DNA of 64,000 bases from NCBI GenBank assembly GCA_921293015.1, contig OV121084.1, positions 47,837,864 through 47,901,863 on the forward strand. The letters run 5' to 3'. The notes under the pieces were generated by a model. It saw nothing but the letters and a program-made list of their open reading frames with translations. It ran no database searches and was not told where the DNA came from. The translations under genes were made by a program, and so were the position numbers. This document shows, piece after piece, positions 50,466 through 62,100 of this stretch (positions within the stretch are counted from its first letter, which is position 1; each line of letters begins with the position of its first letter). Source of the stretch: Phorcus lineatus (taxonomy: Eukaryota; Mollusca; Gastropoda; Trochida; Trochidae).

Positions 50466-52092
50466 TAATGTTTCACGTCCATCCAAAATATGATAAAGCT
50501 AAATTGCCATTGCAGTATAAATACTAACAGTTAACACCCAGTTGACTAACTAACCTCCCTTATGATATATATATATACCTTTAAAAAATATTCAGCATGT
50601 GATGTGTAATTCTAACATATGAGCTAGCATTATGTGCACTCGAATTGAAATAAACAGCATTGATTTATTGATCGAATAAATCTAATTGGAACCATATAGG
50701 CCTACACATAAGTTTAACTTTAATTTGGTTTACAATGTATATTTTTACGAAATCTACAGGAGATTGAATTTTTTTTTAAATGCAATTTTAATCATTGATT
50801 TTAATCAAATGTTAATTTGCAACACGATATGCTCGCGGTGCAATCTATTACAGCTATATAAGGGACTCCAAGTAAATACATAGTGTACTGTTAAGCATTG
50901 AAACATAACAGCATTATGAACTGGTCATAATTTTATTCACACTGACGTGCGGTGAAGATCTGCAATGTACAAAAATTCACAATAAGCTTTTGAATAGCAC
51001 CATAAAATAATACTGATACATGGAAAATTACTGATGTGTGGAAATAGCATTGTTTAGAAGCATAAAATATTACTGATACGCAGAATAATACTGTTGTGTG
51101 AAAACACTGAAACCTGATTGAAATATAGCACTAAAAAGCCTAGAACAACACTACTGATAGTGATCGAAGCGTACGTAAAAGGTGAACAGTTGGGCTTTTG
51201 CCAATAAACACATTACTGATAAAATTACACATGAATTGATTTAATCCTACTTTCATTAGATATAATTATAGATATATAAAGAAACAAATGTACATGGAAA
51301 GGAGGCTTATTTACAACTGGAAATATGCATAATATGCAAAATACCTTCACCATAAAAATTGCAATACTGAGCAAAACAAGGCGGGAAAAGTGAGAATACG
51401 AAAATATCAATGATTTAGTCCAAATTACACTTAAAACCTGATAGAAATGTGCTTTTAGATGTTAGAATTATATATTCATTAATTTGGGAAACAATACGTA
51501 CTTTATGGTGGTGTGTTTATCCTTTTTGTGCGGAACGGAGCCGCTTGACGGAAAATGGCGTCCATTTAAAATTCCAAGCAATACGAAAAGGGAGGTAACT
51601 CTAAAAATTTAATTCTGGGAAAAAGCAAAGGGAAGTTACTCTAAATTCCGAATAAAAAGAAGAGGCCATAAAAGAATTACGGAAACCACAAAAATATAAT
51701 AGTTGTGACATGACAACATAGATATGATAAGTGTGTTCCTTATATAAATATTTGGCAATAACGTGCAGCTATAAACATTTCTGATCACCATTACGTAAAC
51801 CTCCAAAGACAAAACGTTTGTTTACATCATAGTCTATAAATAAACTGCTGACGTTTCTCGATCATACGTGTCTACTCCATTGAAAATTACGCAGTTCTTA
51901 TCAACGTCAGCGTTTGATATAAATATAGTTTTTTTATGATGTCGATTTTTCTGTCTTATCAATCTTACTATTGTCCTAACGATCATCATTAAACGTTTAC
52001 CTAAATTTTACAATATTTTGAAGAACTACTTTGTGTATGCGAAATTATAAAGAAGTGAACATGTGTCATTTGTTCACCAAGAACATAAATTA

Positions 52093-52331
52093 TTGCGCAA
52101 AGAAGTTGCATTAGGGCTTCACAACGAGATCTAAATGCAAAATGATACATAATGATGCCATCATGAATACTTGAATAAAACACTTATGCTTTTGTAATTG
52201 ACTATTACAACAACAAACATGAATTGTGCTGTACAAATACCAACGGACTATTTCCCAATGTTTTGCGCAAGGATATCACAAGTAGTTCCGGTCAATGCGT
52301 ATATAAGCCGCGCCCTGCATTATTCCGTATT
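52093..52331 (+). promoter_or_regulatory. TATA promoter with two C/EBP palindromes
   Basis: The perfect C/EBP palindrome TTGCGCAA occurs at 52093-52100 and 52263-52270. A TATA box (tatataag, 52300-52307) follows, placing transcription start near 52325-52335, about 125 bp upstream of the 52455 start codon. Further upstream, CRE half sites lie at 51848-51912 ('ctgacgttt' and 'aacgtcagcg'). Confidence 0.55.
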
Positions 52332-52398
52332 AGAGCGTGGGCTGCCGAGAAGACTGGAGAGAACTGTGTACCTACGGCTAAATCTTTATGGAATTTGT

Positions 52399-52413
52399 AG
52401 AATCTTCGCGAAA
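52399..52413 (+). promoter_or_regulatory. Perfect three-unit heat-shock element
   Basis: aGAAtcTTCgcGAAa fits the nGAAnnTTCnnGAAn heat-shock factor site at every fixed base. It lies in the predicted 5' leader, between the TATA box and the start codon at 52455, which is an unusual position for this element. Confidence 0.5.
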
Positions 52414-52454
52414 GTGACTTTCTTTGGACCGTTCAGAAACATTTCATACCGAAG

Positions 52455-52904
52455 ATGAAAGCAAGGACTGTTAAACCTCCGTGCGAACGGCATCAAGACA
52501 CGCTTTCACGTTTGATCGGTAAAGTAGAATCTAAGAAGTTGCGTTTCAGTTTGGATTATAGATTGAATGCTGTGTTAGAATCTACTTTACGTAAACTTAA
52601 AAGAGACATGTTAAAACTACAATCGGTACAATCTTTTGAACGAAGTAAATCCAAATCATGTAATAAGCCAAAATTATTTCGTCAAAATTTAATATCATTG
52701 TCTGTGAATCATGCTGAAAGTGAAATTCAAAATGGCGACTGTTCTAGTCCGCCATCAGTGTCTGTGACGTCACACCCAGCTGGACAGAACCGGTTTCAAG
52801 CAGACTGTTACGAGGAATCCAGTATTCACGATCTAAAGGATCACTTAGGAATTGAGGAGTTTTTTAAGCGGCTAAAGACAAACGGCGGGTCTAGTATTTC
52901 TTAA
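52455..52904 (+). CDS. Uncharacterised intronless protein, 149 residues
   Basis: I do not recognise this protein. It has one uninterrupted exon from ATG 52455 to the stop at 52902-52904. It is flanked by a TATA box 150 bp upstream and an AATAAA at 53018-53023, which together make a compact complete transcription unit of about 0.7 kb. The N-terminal half is strongly basic and helix-prone (residues about 25-70, RLNAVLESTLRKLKRDMLKL, then a KSKSCNKPK stretch that could be a nuclear signal). The middle is Ser/Pro-rich. The C-terminus is acidic then helical (SIHDLKDHLGIEEFFKRLKT). No signal peptide or membrane segment is visible. Codon use and GC content are higher than the surroundings, which supports real coding. 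Intronless structure and the C/EBP, CRE-like and heat-shock sites suggest a fast-responding stress gene; that is inference. Confidence 0.7.
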   Translation: MKARTVKPPCERHQDTLSRLIGKVESKKLRFSLDYRLNAVLESTLRKLKRDMLKLQSVQSFERSKSKSCNKPKLFRQNLISLSVNHAESEIQNGDCSSPPSVSVTSHPAGQNRFQADCYEESSIHDLKDHLGIEEFFKRLKTNGGSSIS

Positions 52905-53017
52905 TTTGTGTCTTTGAATAATGCCGGTATGGAAGCTTTTTCGTTGATCTACTTAAAGAAACGTGCTATATGACTTACTGTACGAATTTGGTGTACAAGT
53001 GCTGTTTATTTTTTAAA

Positions 53018-53023
53018 AATAAA
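53018..53023 (+). terminator. Polyadenylation signal of the 149-residue gene
   Basis: AATAAA lies 114 bp after the stop codon and is followed by a GT-rich stretch (gttattgtgttaaaatgttgtgtgg), as expected of a cleavage site. Confidence 0.6.
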
Positions 53024-53343
53024 GTTATTGTGTTAAAATGTTGTGTGGATTTTCATTATACTTGGTATGTTGTTTTACTTCAGCTCATCTGTGAGCCGGT
53101 GTTTGGATGAGCCTATAACGTCTCGACTGACCATATCACTCTTCTGTCTCTTTGTATCATGTCCCTCCTTCAAGAATTCCTTAATCAAGCGGATGGTTGG
53201 ATCACTTTAAATAATCTGTGAAATAAACATAGTTTGTGTTTGACCATTTACATATGTAATCTAATTGATTTAATGAAATGAGATACATTTTTTACCAACT
53301 GAAAATTTGCCCTTTCCTAATTTATCTTTCTTCCTTTGCATAC

Positions 53344-53640
53344 CAGCTTTGATTCTTCCGTTCCCACAAAATCGGGGATCAGAGTGCTGAGACTTCCTAA
53401 GGTGGCCTCGCTTCCATCAGGCAGTGACATATCCCAATCATCTTATGGGGCCCTTTGTATCAAAGCTCTATTCTGAAGTTTACTGTGCAGACTGACAATA
53501 ATCCCTTTTGATGTGGTATCCCCGCTGTCGGGTTCAAGCATCACTCGAGCAATTGGGTCAATCCAGAGATGCAGGTTTTCATTAGCAAAAGGGTCAGTTG
53601 CTTCCAGGGAATGGAATGAGACTTTGTCACACTGGTATGG
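53344..53640 (-). pseudogene. Broken coding-like stretch of unknown family
   Basis: On the minus strand one frame stays open for 65 codons (53640 to 53446), then meets a single TAA (53443-53445), then stays open for about 41 more codons. It reads ...DPFANENLHLWIDPIARVML, later SKGIIVSLHSKLQNRALIQ, stop, DDWDMSLPDGSEATLGSLST. Composition is protein-like and GC content is above the surroundings. A splice-like border (CTG|gtatgc) lies at its end. The in-frame stop suggests a decayed exon. I do not recognise the family. A second protein-like minus-strand stretch lies at about 54290-54365 (SAWFSGSTLVNLESDVSAYE). Confidence 0.35.
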
Positions 53641-55400
53641 TCATACATATAAGCCTTTTTTTATTTAGGAAAATAAATTAGTTAATTGCGACACCAAATG
53701 AAGTTATATATTCATTGATGAACTGTAAAACTCTGTAATCTTGGAGAATTCCTCCCTTAAATTAATTATCTCGCTACCATGTTTCCCTAACCATTGCTTA
53801 CAAATGTAAATTCAACACATGGTTAAAACTTTCATCTCTAAAGGGGGGATTTGGGTATCAACTATTTAAGATTATTTCAGCTGAGCAGTTGGTGTGTGGA
53901 TCACGTGAAGCTCCGTTTACAGTCGAGAATGTCATAAGAGATAGTCATTCCTGAAAACCGGAAAGAGGCCGAAGGACCTCAAGTGATACCCTATGTAATC
54001 AGCAACTTGGGTTTTGGTATATTTGTAGTTTTCATTTTAAAGGTCACTGACAACGTAAACATATTTTAATTTCAAATGTTAAGAATTTGACTCCCCCATT
54101 ATGTAATCAGTGGCCTTTTAGATGGATTCTGTATGGCATGTTTAATTGAAATTGTCATTATCTTAAAATCGCCACATTATTGTATGAAAGGATAAAGGAG
54201 GCACTTCATTTTGACATAAATAACGAAAATTTATCCATATAAAACGTTGCTGAAATGAGGATTTATCCCGCTCATATTCTTTAGCTGTCCAGAGTTCATA
54301 GGCTGAAACATCAGACTCGAGGTTTACAAGAGTGCTTCCTGAAAACCATGCAGAGGAATGAATACCCCTGATTTATCCAAACGGCTGAAGGCTAAGTAAC
54401 CTAATGTTCAAACCTTTGCATGTTTTTTTCTTTAGTTATGACAAGATAAAATACAACGCTAAGAATTTAAAAGATTTTCACAAATCACTAAACAGTATTT
54501 TAATGTATTGTATGCAAGGTCACTATTAGAGGTGATGCTTGCTACAACTTTGCCAGTAGTACTATGTAGCGTACACATTGTTTCTTTAAATTATTTGATT
54601 CAGGAACCTAATGTCTGTTCCCCAGACAGAACGAGGAGTAGGATACATTCACAAGTACACCAGCGTATCTTGCCCTGTCCTCTTACTAACGGATAGATTT
54701 GGAGAGAAAGATATCCAATTAACCTCATGGGCAACCACCATGTACAGTTTATCTCCGGTAATTCATTTACAAGTTCCAATGGCCTTTCTCCCAGGTGAAT
54801 CTGAAGCTGTAGTAATCTTTCTCCGAGCTGATTTCCACATGCAGTGCTTCAAATGAAAATTCAGCAGAGGTTGCTTTCGTCTGGAGTCCTTTGAGAATCA
54901 GTTCTGGTAAATGACATTTTACAATGCTATTTATAAACTTGATACAGATTAAATGTATGCTTAAACTGTGACTGTTTTATTGCACTCCACACATCAAATC
55001 TGAAACTACTGTGTCTTACTGTCGAATTCAACACTGTTCCTACAGATTTAGCTTGTCAACACCCGTAGATGAAAGTTCTGTTACTTGGTGTACTTTTGTT
55101 TTAACTGTTTGCATTCATGTTTTAAAAAAACCCTCTTGATAACCTAACAATCTCAAGTGGAGGGTTCTGGGGATTGTGTCAACAATCTATTCATGTGACA
55201 AGGGATCTGCAAGAGTAATCCTGACATAACCACTTAACATTGTTACCAAACTTATAAAGCAGCCGAGGGAAAGATTCACAATCAACTGTTTTGTAAGACT
55301 TAGTGAAAGCATGGTCTCATCAAATAACATTGCTCAATCTACATGTACCTGTATTTTTTGTGAAAAAGATTCTTGGAAAATATTCTTAACACTCAAATTT
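53641..55400. other. Non-coding region between the decayed exon and the satellite
   Basis: No intact gene is seen. It has pockets of higher GC and short protein-like stretches on the minus strand, possibly remains of the same broken gene, but nothing that can be joined with confidence. Confidence 0.3.
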
Positions 55401-56120
55401 AGCAGGTAGTTTCCTTGTGATGATGAATTAGAGATTCAACACAAGTGGATGGCACCATTTGAAGATGCCCCATGCACAGGTAGGCGTTAAGATGTAATGT
55501 TCTGTGTGCATTGCGACTTGGTGCCATAATTAAGGAAAAATGATGTATGACTGGTCATAAAATTGAAAATGTTTGCCTATTTCATTTGGAAACGGGTAAT
55601 GTGACCCATGTAAAGCAGGCAATTGGCAAATTCGATTTTTGAAAAAAACGCCTACAATTGTGACCAAGTGTCTCAATAACTGTTACAATACGTTTAACAC
55701 TGGATATGAGAATGGAAGGTAACAGAGCCTTTCTGCTATTGGATGAAAAATGCAACTGAGGAGTTGCTAGGAAACTAACTTTTTCAAGTAACAGTATCAT
55801 AAACATGTTGTGTGTCAATATAAACATTATGCTGCAATGCATTTAAAATTTATCATGGGTTTGAAAACTCATTCCACAGCAAACTTTTCATCTAAATCAG
55901 GAGATTCAAGATCGGAACTCTAAATGAAAAAATGCAGATGATGGCTTTTATGCTCACCTAAAGTAAAGAATCCATGGTAGCAGTCTGGTAACATTCACTC
56001 TGGATTTTATCAAACCTCTATAAAACAAAACATTCTGTCAGGAAGTTAACTTTCAAGATGTTCCTTAACAAATAAATGCAGTCTTGTAAACATTACTCAC
56101 TTCCAGAAAGCGTTGTAATC
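55400..56120. repeat. Decayed edge of the 848-bp satellite
   Basis: Short blocks match the satellite monomer, though rearranged: 'agcaggtagtttcc' at 55402, 'aaatcaggagattcaagatc' near 55891, and 'tggtaacattcactctgg' near 55987. A better aligned partial monomer starts at 56121 ('aaggaccaacaaatccagga'). Confidence 0.55.
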
Positions 56121-59100
56121 AAGGACCAACAAATCCAGGAGCTTGCAATCGAAACCAAAGCAGAGTTTTCACAGGTTAACCACTCGTACATCTAAAATAA
56201 CTTTATGAAAATTGCCACACTTTGGTGAGAAAAATTATTTTGTAATGTTTGATAAACATTTGAATTGAATACAAATCTAAGTTGATAAATGTCAAAGAAT
56301 GTGTACAGTTTAAAATTAAGTTCTATTACTGGTTTGTACATAGTTGTGCTATGGAAGTGTGTTTCCATTACTGCTGTTTAGCAGGTAGTTTGCCTTCCGC
56401 TGATGTTATATGAAATAAGGAAACCTGGCAATAGTCTTCTGGTGCAAGGAAAGTTCGGACAATAGGAAAGAAGATGACAGTACAAATTGACAAGTGGACA
56501 AGTGACTGGAACCAATAGAGGATCAGCCTCAGATCAGAGGTGACCACGTTATTGTCATCTTTGTTAAAATTTGTGAATTTGCATGTTACAATGTAGATAC
56601 ATGATTAAATGTCATTGATAAAACAAATTATTCAAATCGTGTGAGTGGGATATTGGGAGGGGAGGTATCATAATCATCCTTCTAGATCTTCTAGATGAAA
56701 AAGGCAGCTGTTAGGATGAAGGTCAAGGAGAAGTCCAAGGGGATGAAGGAACCAATGTGTTTGCCGGTAACATTCACTGTTTGTTGAATTTGTCAAATAA
56801 GTGTAATCTTTGTTCAATGTCACTTGTTGGAAAGTTTGTGTCAAGTAAAGTAATATATTATCTAAATGGCATAACAGTTGATAAAAGCATTTGTGGGAGG
56901 GGTGGGGATGACTGATATCCGGGCAGCGTTTTAATTAAAGGGTTAACAAAACCAGGAGCTTCAAGATCCAAACCAATGCAGAGAGTCTTCCGAGATAGGC
57001 CCCAGAACATAAAAGGTTTACCACTCGTGCATCTTGAGGAACTTGGTGAATATTGTCACATTTCTTTGTGATAAAGAATATTTTGTAATCTATATTTGAT
57101 AAGTTAAATGGTATTCGATTGATATTATATAAATGTCAAAGAATTTGTACAGTTTAAAATTAAGTAAGTTCTATTACTGGTTTGTACATAGTTGTGCTAT
57201 GGAAGTGTGTTTCCATTACTGCTGTTTAGCAGGTAGTTTGCCTTCCTCTGATGTTATATGAAATAAGGAAACCTGGCAATAGTCTTCTGGTGCAAGGAAA
57301 GTTCGGACAATAGGAAAGAAGATGACAGTACAAATTGACAAGTGGACAAGTGACTGGAACCAATTGAGGATCAGCCCCAGGTCAGAGGTGACCACGTTAT
57401 TGTCATCTTTGTTAAAATTTGTGAATTTGCGTGTTACAATATAGATACATGATTAAATGTCATTGATAAAACAAATTATTCAAATCGTGTGAGTGGGATA
57501 TTGGGAGGGGAGGTATCATAATCATCCTTCTAGATCTTCTAGATGAAAAAGGCAGCTGTTAGGATGAAGGTCAAGGAGAAGTCCAAGGGAATGAAGGAAC
57601 CAATGTGTTTGCCGGTAACATTCACTGTTTGTTGAATTTGTCAAATAAGCGTAATCTTTGTTCAATGTCACTTGTTGGAAAGTTTGTGTCAAGTAAAGTA
57701 ATATATTATCTAAATGGCATAACAGTTGATAAAAGCATTTGTGGGGGGGGTGGGGATGACTGATATCCGGGCAGCGTTTTAATTAAAGGGTTAACAAAAC
57801 CAGGAGCTTCAAGATCCAAACCAAGGCAGAGAGTCTTCCGAGATAGGCCCCAGAACATAAAAGGTTTACCACTCGTGCATCTTGAGGAACTTGGTGAATA
57901 TTGTCACATTTCTTTGTGATAAAGAATATTTTGTAATCTATATTTGATAAGTTAAATGGTATTCGATTGATATTATATAAATGTCAAAGAATTTGTACAG
58001 TTTAAAATTAAGTAAGTTCTATTACTGGTTTGTACATAGTTGTGCTATGGAAGTGTGTTTCCATTACTGCTGTTTAGCAGGTAGTTTTCCTTCCTCTGAT
58101 GTTATATGAAATAAGGAAACCTGGCAATAGTCTTCTGGTGCAAGGAAAGTTCGGACAATAGGAAAGAAGATGACAGTACAAATTGACAAGTGGACAAGTG
58201 ACTGGAACCAATAGAGGATCAGCCCCAGGTCAGAGGTGACCACGTTATTGTCATCTTTGTTAAAATTTGTGAATTTGCATGTTACAATATAGATACATGA
58301 TTAAATGTCATTGATAAAACAAATTATTCAAATCGTGTGAGTGGGATATTGGGAGGGGAGGTATCATAATCATCCTTCTAGATCTTCTAGATGAAAAAGG
58401 CAGCTGTTAGGATGAAGGTCAAGGAGAAGTCCAAGGGAATGAAGGAACCAATGTGTTTGCCGGTAACATTCACTGTTTGTTGAATTTGTCAAATAAGTGT
58501 AATCTTTGTTCAATGTCACTTGTTGGAAAGTTTGTGTCAAGTAAAGTAATATATTATCTAAATGGCATAACAGTTGATAAAAGCATTTGTGGGAGGGGTG
58601 GGGATGACTGATATCCGGGCAGCGTTTTAATTAAAGGGTTAACAAAACCAGGAGCTTCAAGATCCAAACCAAGGCAGAGAGTCTTCCGAGATAGGAGCCA
58701 GAACATAAAAGGTTTACCACTCGTGCATCTTGAGGAACTTGGTGAATATTGTCACATTTCTTTGTGATAAAGAATATTTTGTAATCTATATTTGATAAGT
58801 TAAATGGTATTCGATTGATATTATATAAATGTCAAAGAATTTGTACAGTTTAAAATTAAGTAAGTTCTATTACTGGTTTGTACATAGTTGTGCTATGGAA
58901 GTGTGTTTCCATTACTGCTGTTTAGCAGGTACTTTGCCTTCCTCTGATGTTATATGAAATAAGGAAACCTGGCAATAGTCTTCTGGTGCAAGGAAAGTTC
59001 GGACAATAGGAAAGAAGATGACAGTACAAATTGACAAGTGGACAAGTGACTGGAACCAATAGAGGATCAGCCCCAGGTCAGAGGTGACCACGTTATTGTC

Positions 59101-62100
59101 ATCTTTGTTAAAATTTGTGAATTTGCATGTTACAATATAGATACATGATTAAATGTCATTGATAAAACAAATTATTCAAATCGTGTGAGTGGGATATTGG
59201 GAGGGGAGGTATCATAATCATCCTTCTAGATCTTCTAGATGAAAAAGGCAGCTGTTAGGATGAAGGTCAAGGAGAAGTCCAAGGGAATGAAGGAACCAAT
59301 GTGTTTGCCGGTAACATTCACTGTTTGCTGAATTTGTCAAATAAGCGTAATCTTTGTTCAATGTCACTTGTTGGAAAGTTTGTGTCAAGTAAAGTAATAT
59401 ATTATCTAAATGGCATAACAGTTGATAAAAGCATTTGTGGGAGGGGTGGGGATGACTGATATCCGGGCAGCGTTTTAATTAAAGGGTTAACAAAACCAGG
59501 AGCTTCAAGATCCAAACCAAGGCAGAGAGTCTTCCGAGATAGGAGCCAGAACATAAAAGGTTTACCACTCGTGCATCTTGAGGAACTTGGTGAATATTGT
59601 CACATTTCTTTGTGATAAAGAATATTTTGTAATCTATATTTGATAAGTTAAATGGTATTCGATTGATATTATATAAATGTCAAAGAATTTGTACAGTTTA
59701 AAATTAAGTAAGTTCTATTACTGGTTTGTACATAGTTGTGCTATGGAAGTGTGTTTCCATTACTGCTGTTTAGCAGGTACTTTGCCTTCCTCTGATGTTA
59801 TATGAAATAAGGAAACCTGGCAATAGTCTTCTGGTGCAAGGAAAGTTCGGACAATAGGAAAGAAGATGACAGTACAAATTGACAAGTGGACAAGTGACTG
59901 GAACCAATAGAGGATCAGCCCCAGGTCAGAGGTGACCACGTTATTGTCATCTTTGTTAAAATTTGTGAATTTGCATGTTACAATATAGATACATGATTAA
60001 ATGTCATTGATAAAACAAATTATTCAAATCGTGTGAGTGGGATATTGGGAGGGGAGGTATCATAATCATCCTTCTAGATCTTCTAGATGAAAAAGGCAGC
60101 TGTTAGGATGAAGGTCAAGGAGAAGTCCAAGGGGATGAAGGAACCAATGTGTTTGCCGGTAACATTCACTGTTTGCTGAATTTGTCAAATAAGCGTAATC
60201 TTTGTTCAATGTCACTTGTTGGAAAGTTTGTGTCAAGTAAAGTAATATCTTATCTAAATGGCATAACAGTTGATAAAAGCATTTGTGGGAGGGGTGGGGA
60301 TGACTGATATCCGGGCAGCGTTTTAATTAAAGGGTTAACAAAACCAGGAGCTTCAAGATCCAAACCAAGGCAGAGAGTCTTCCGAGATAGGAGCCAGAAC
60401 ATAAAAGGTTTACCACTCGTGCATCTTGAGGAACTTGGTGAATATTGTCACATTTCTTTGTGATAAAGAATATTTTGTAATCTATATTTGATAAGTTAAA
60501 TGGTATTCGATTGATACTATATAAATGTCAAAGAATTTGTACAGTTTAAAATTAAGTAAGTTCTATTACTGGTTTGTACATAGTTGTGCTATGGAAGTGT
60601 GTTTCCATTACTGCTGTTTAGCAGGTAGTTTGCCTTCCTCTGATGTTATATGAAATAAGGAAACCTGGCAATAGTCTTCTGGTGCAAGGAAAGTTCGGAC
60701 AATAGGAAAGAAGATGACAGTACAAATTGACAAGTGGACAAGTGACTGGAACCAATAGAGGATCAGCCCCAGGTCAGAGGTGACCACGTTATTGTCATCT
60801 TTGTTAAAATTTGTGAATTTGCATGTTACAATATAGATACATGATTAAATGTCATTGATAAAACAAATTATTCAAATCGTGTGAGTGGGATATTGGGAGG
60901 GGAGGTATCATAATCATCCTTCTAGATCTTCTAGATGAAAAAGGCAGCTGTTAGGATGAAGGTCAAGGAGAAGTCCAAGGGAATGAAGGAACCAATGTGT
61001 TTGCCGGTAACATTCACTGTTTGTTGAATTTGTCAAATAAGTGTAATCTTTGTTCAATGTCACTTGTTGGAAAGTTTGTGTCAAGTAAAGTAATATATTA
61101 TCTAAATGGCATAACAGTTGATAAAAGCATTTGTGGGAGGGGTGGGGATGACTGATATCCGGGCAGCGTTTTAATTAAAGGGTTAACAAAACCAGGAGCT
61201 TCAAGATCCAAACCAATGCAGAGAGTCTTCCGAGATAGGCCCCAGAACATAAAAGGTTTACCACTCGTGCATCTTGAGGAACTTGGTGAATATTGTCACA
61301 TTTCTTTGTGATAAAGAATATTTTGTAATCTATATTTGATAAGTTAAATGGTATTCGATTGATATTATATAAATGTCAAAGAATTTGTACAGTTTAAAAT
61401 TAAGTAAGTTCTATTACTGGTTTGTACATAGTTGTGCTATGGAAGTGTGTTTCCATTACTGCTGTTTAGCAGGTAGTTTGCCTTCCTCTGATGTTATATG
61501 AAATAAGGAAACCTGGCAATAGTCTTCTGGTGCAAGGAAAGTTCGGACAATAGGAAAGAAGATGACAGTACAAATTGACAAGTGGACAAGTGACTGGAAC
61601 CAATTGAGGATCAGCCCCAGGTCAGAGGTGACCACGTTATTGTCATCTTTGTTAAAATTTGTGAATTTGCGTGTTACAATATAGATACATGATTAAATGT
61701 CATTGATAAAACAAATTATTCAAATCGTGTGAGTGGGATATTGGGAGGGGAGGTATCATAATCATCCTTCTAGATCTTCTAGATGAAAAAGGCAGCTGTT
61801 AGGATGAAGGTCAAGGAGAAGTCCAAGGGAATGAAGGAACCAATGTGTTTGCCGGTAACATTCACTGTTTGTTGAATTTGTCAAATAAGCGTAATCTTTG
61901 TTCAATGTCACTTGTTGGAAAGTTTGTGTCAAGTAAAGTAATATATTATCTAAATGGCATAACAGTTGATAAAAGCATTTGTGGGGGGGGTGGGGATGAC
62001 TGATATCCGGGCAGCGTTTTAATTAAAGGGTTAACAAAACCAGGAGCTTCAAGATCCAAACCAAGGCAGAGAGTCTTCCGAGATAGGCCCCAGAACATAA

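Larger units (their letters stand above)
47736..52090. other. Long intergenic AT-rich region
   Basis: I see no convincing gene. The stretch holds two short Penelope-like element ends (48480-48540 and 50405-50465), an E-box/CpG cluster near 49644 with a short open frame on the minus strand, and a pair of related words 'aagggaggtaactctaaa' and 'aagggaagttactctaaa' at about 51588-51650. The rest is AT-rich and unremarkable. Confidence 0.4.

Noticed and set aside
52198..52458. 86-codon open frame overlapping the start of the 149-residue gene (ATGA overlap)
   Set aside because: It spans the TATA box and predicted start site, so it would not be in the transcript; it is read through promoter and 5' leader.
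54611..54856. 81-codon plus-strand frame (YIHKYTSVSCPVLLLTDRF...)
   Set aside because: It has no recognisable domain, a non-ATG-like context and competing protein-like minus-strand readings; coding status is unclear.
57300..57320. CENP-B box in the satellite monomer ('gttcggacaataggaaag')
   Set aside because: TTCG and the central A fit, but the required CGGG is GGAA; it does not match the box.
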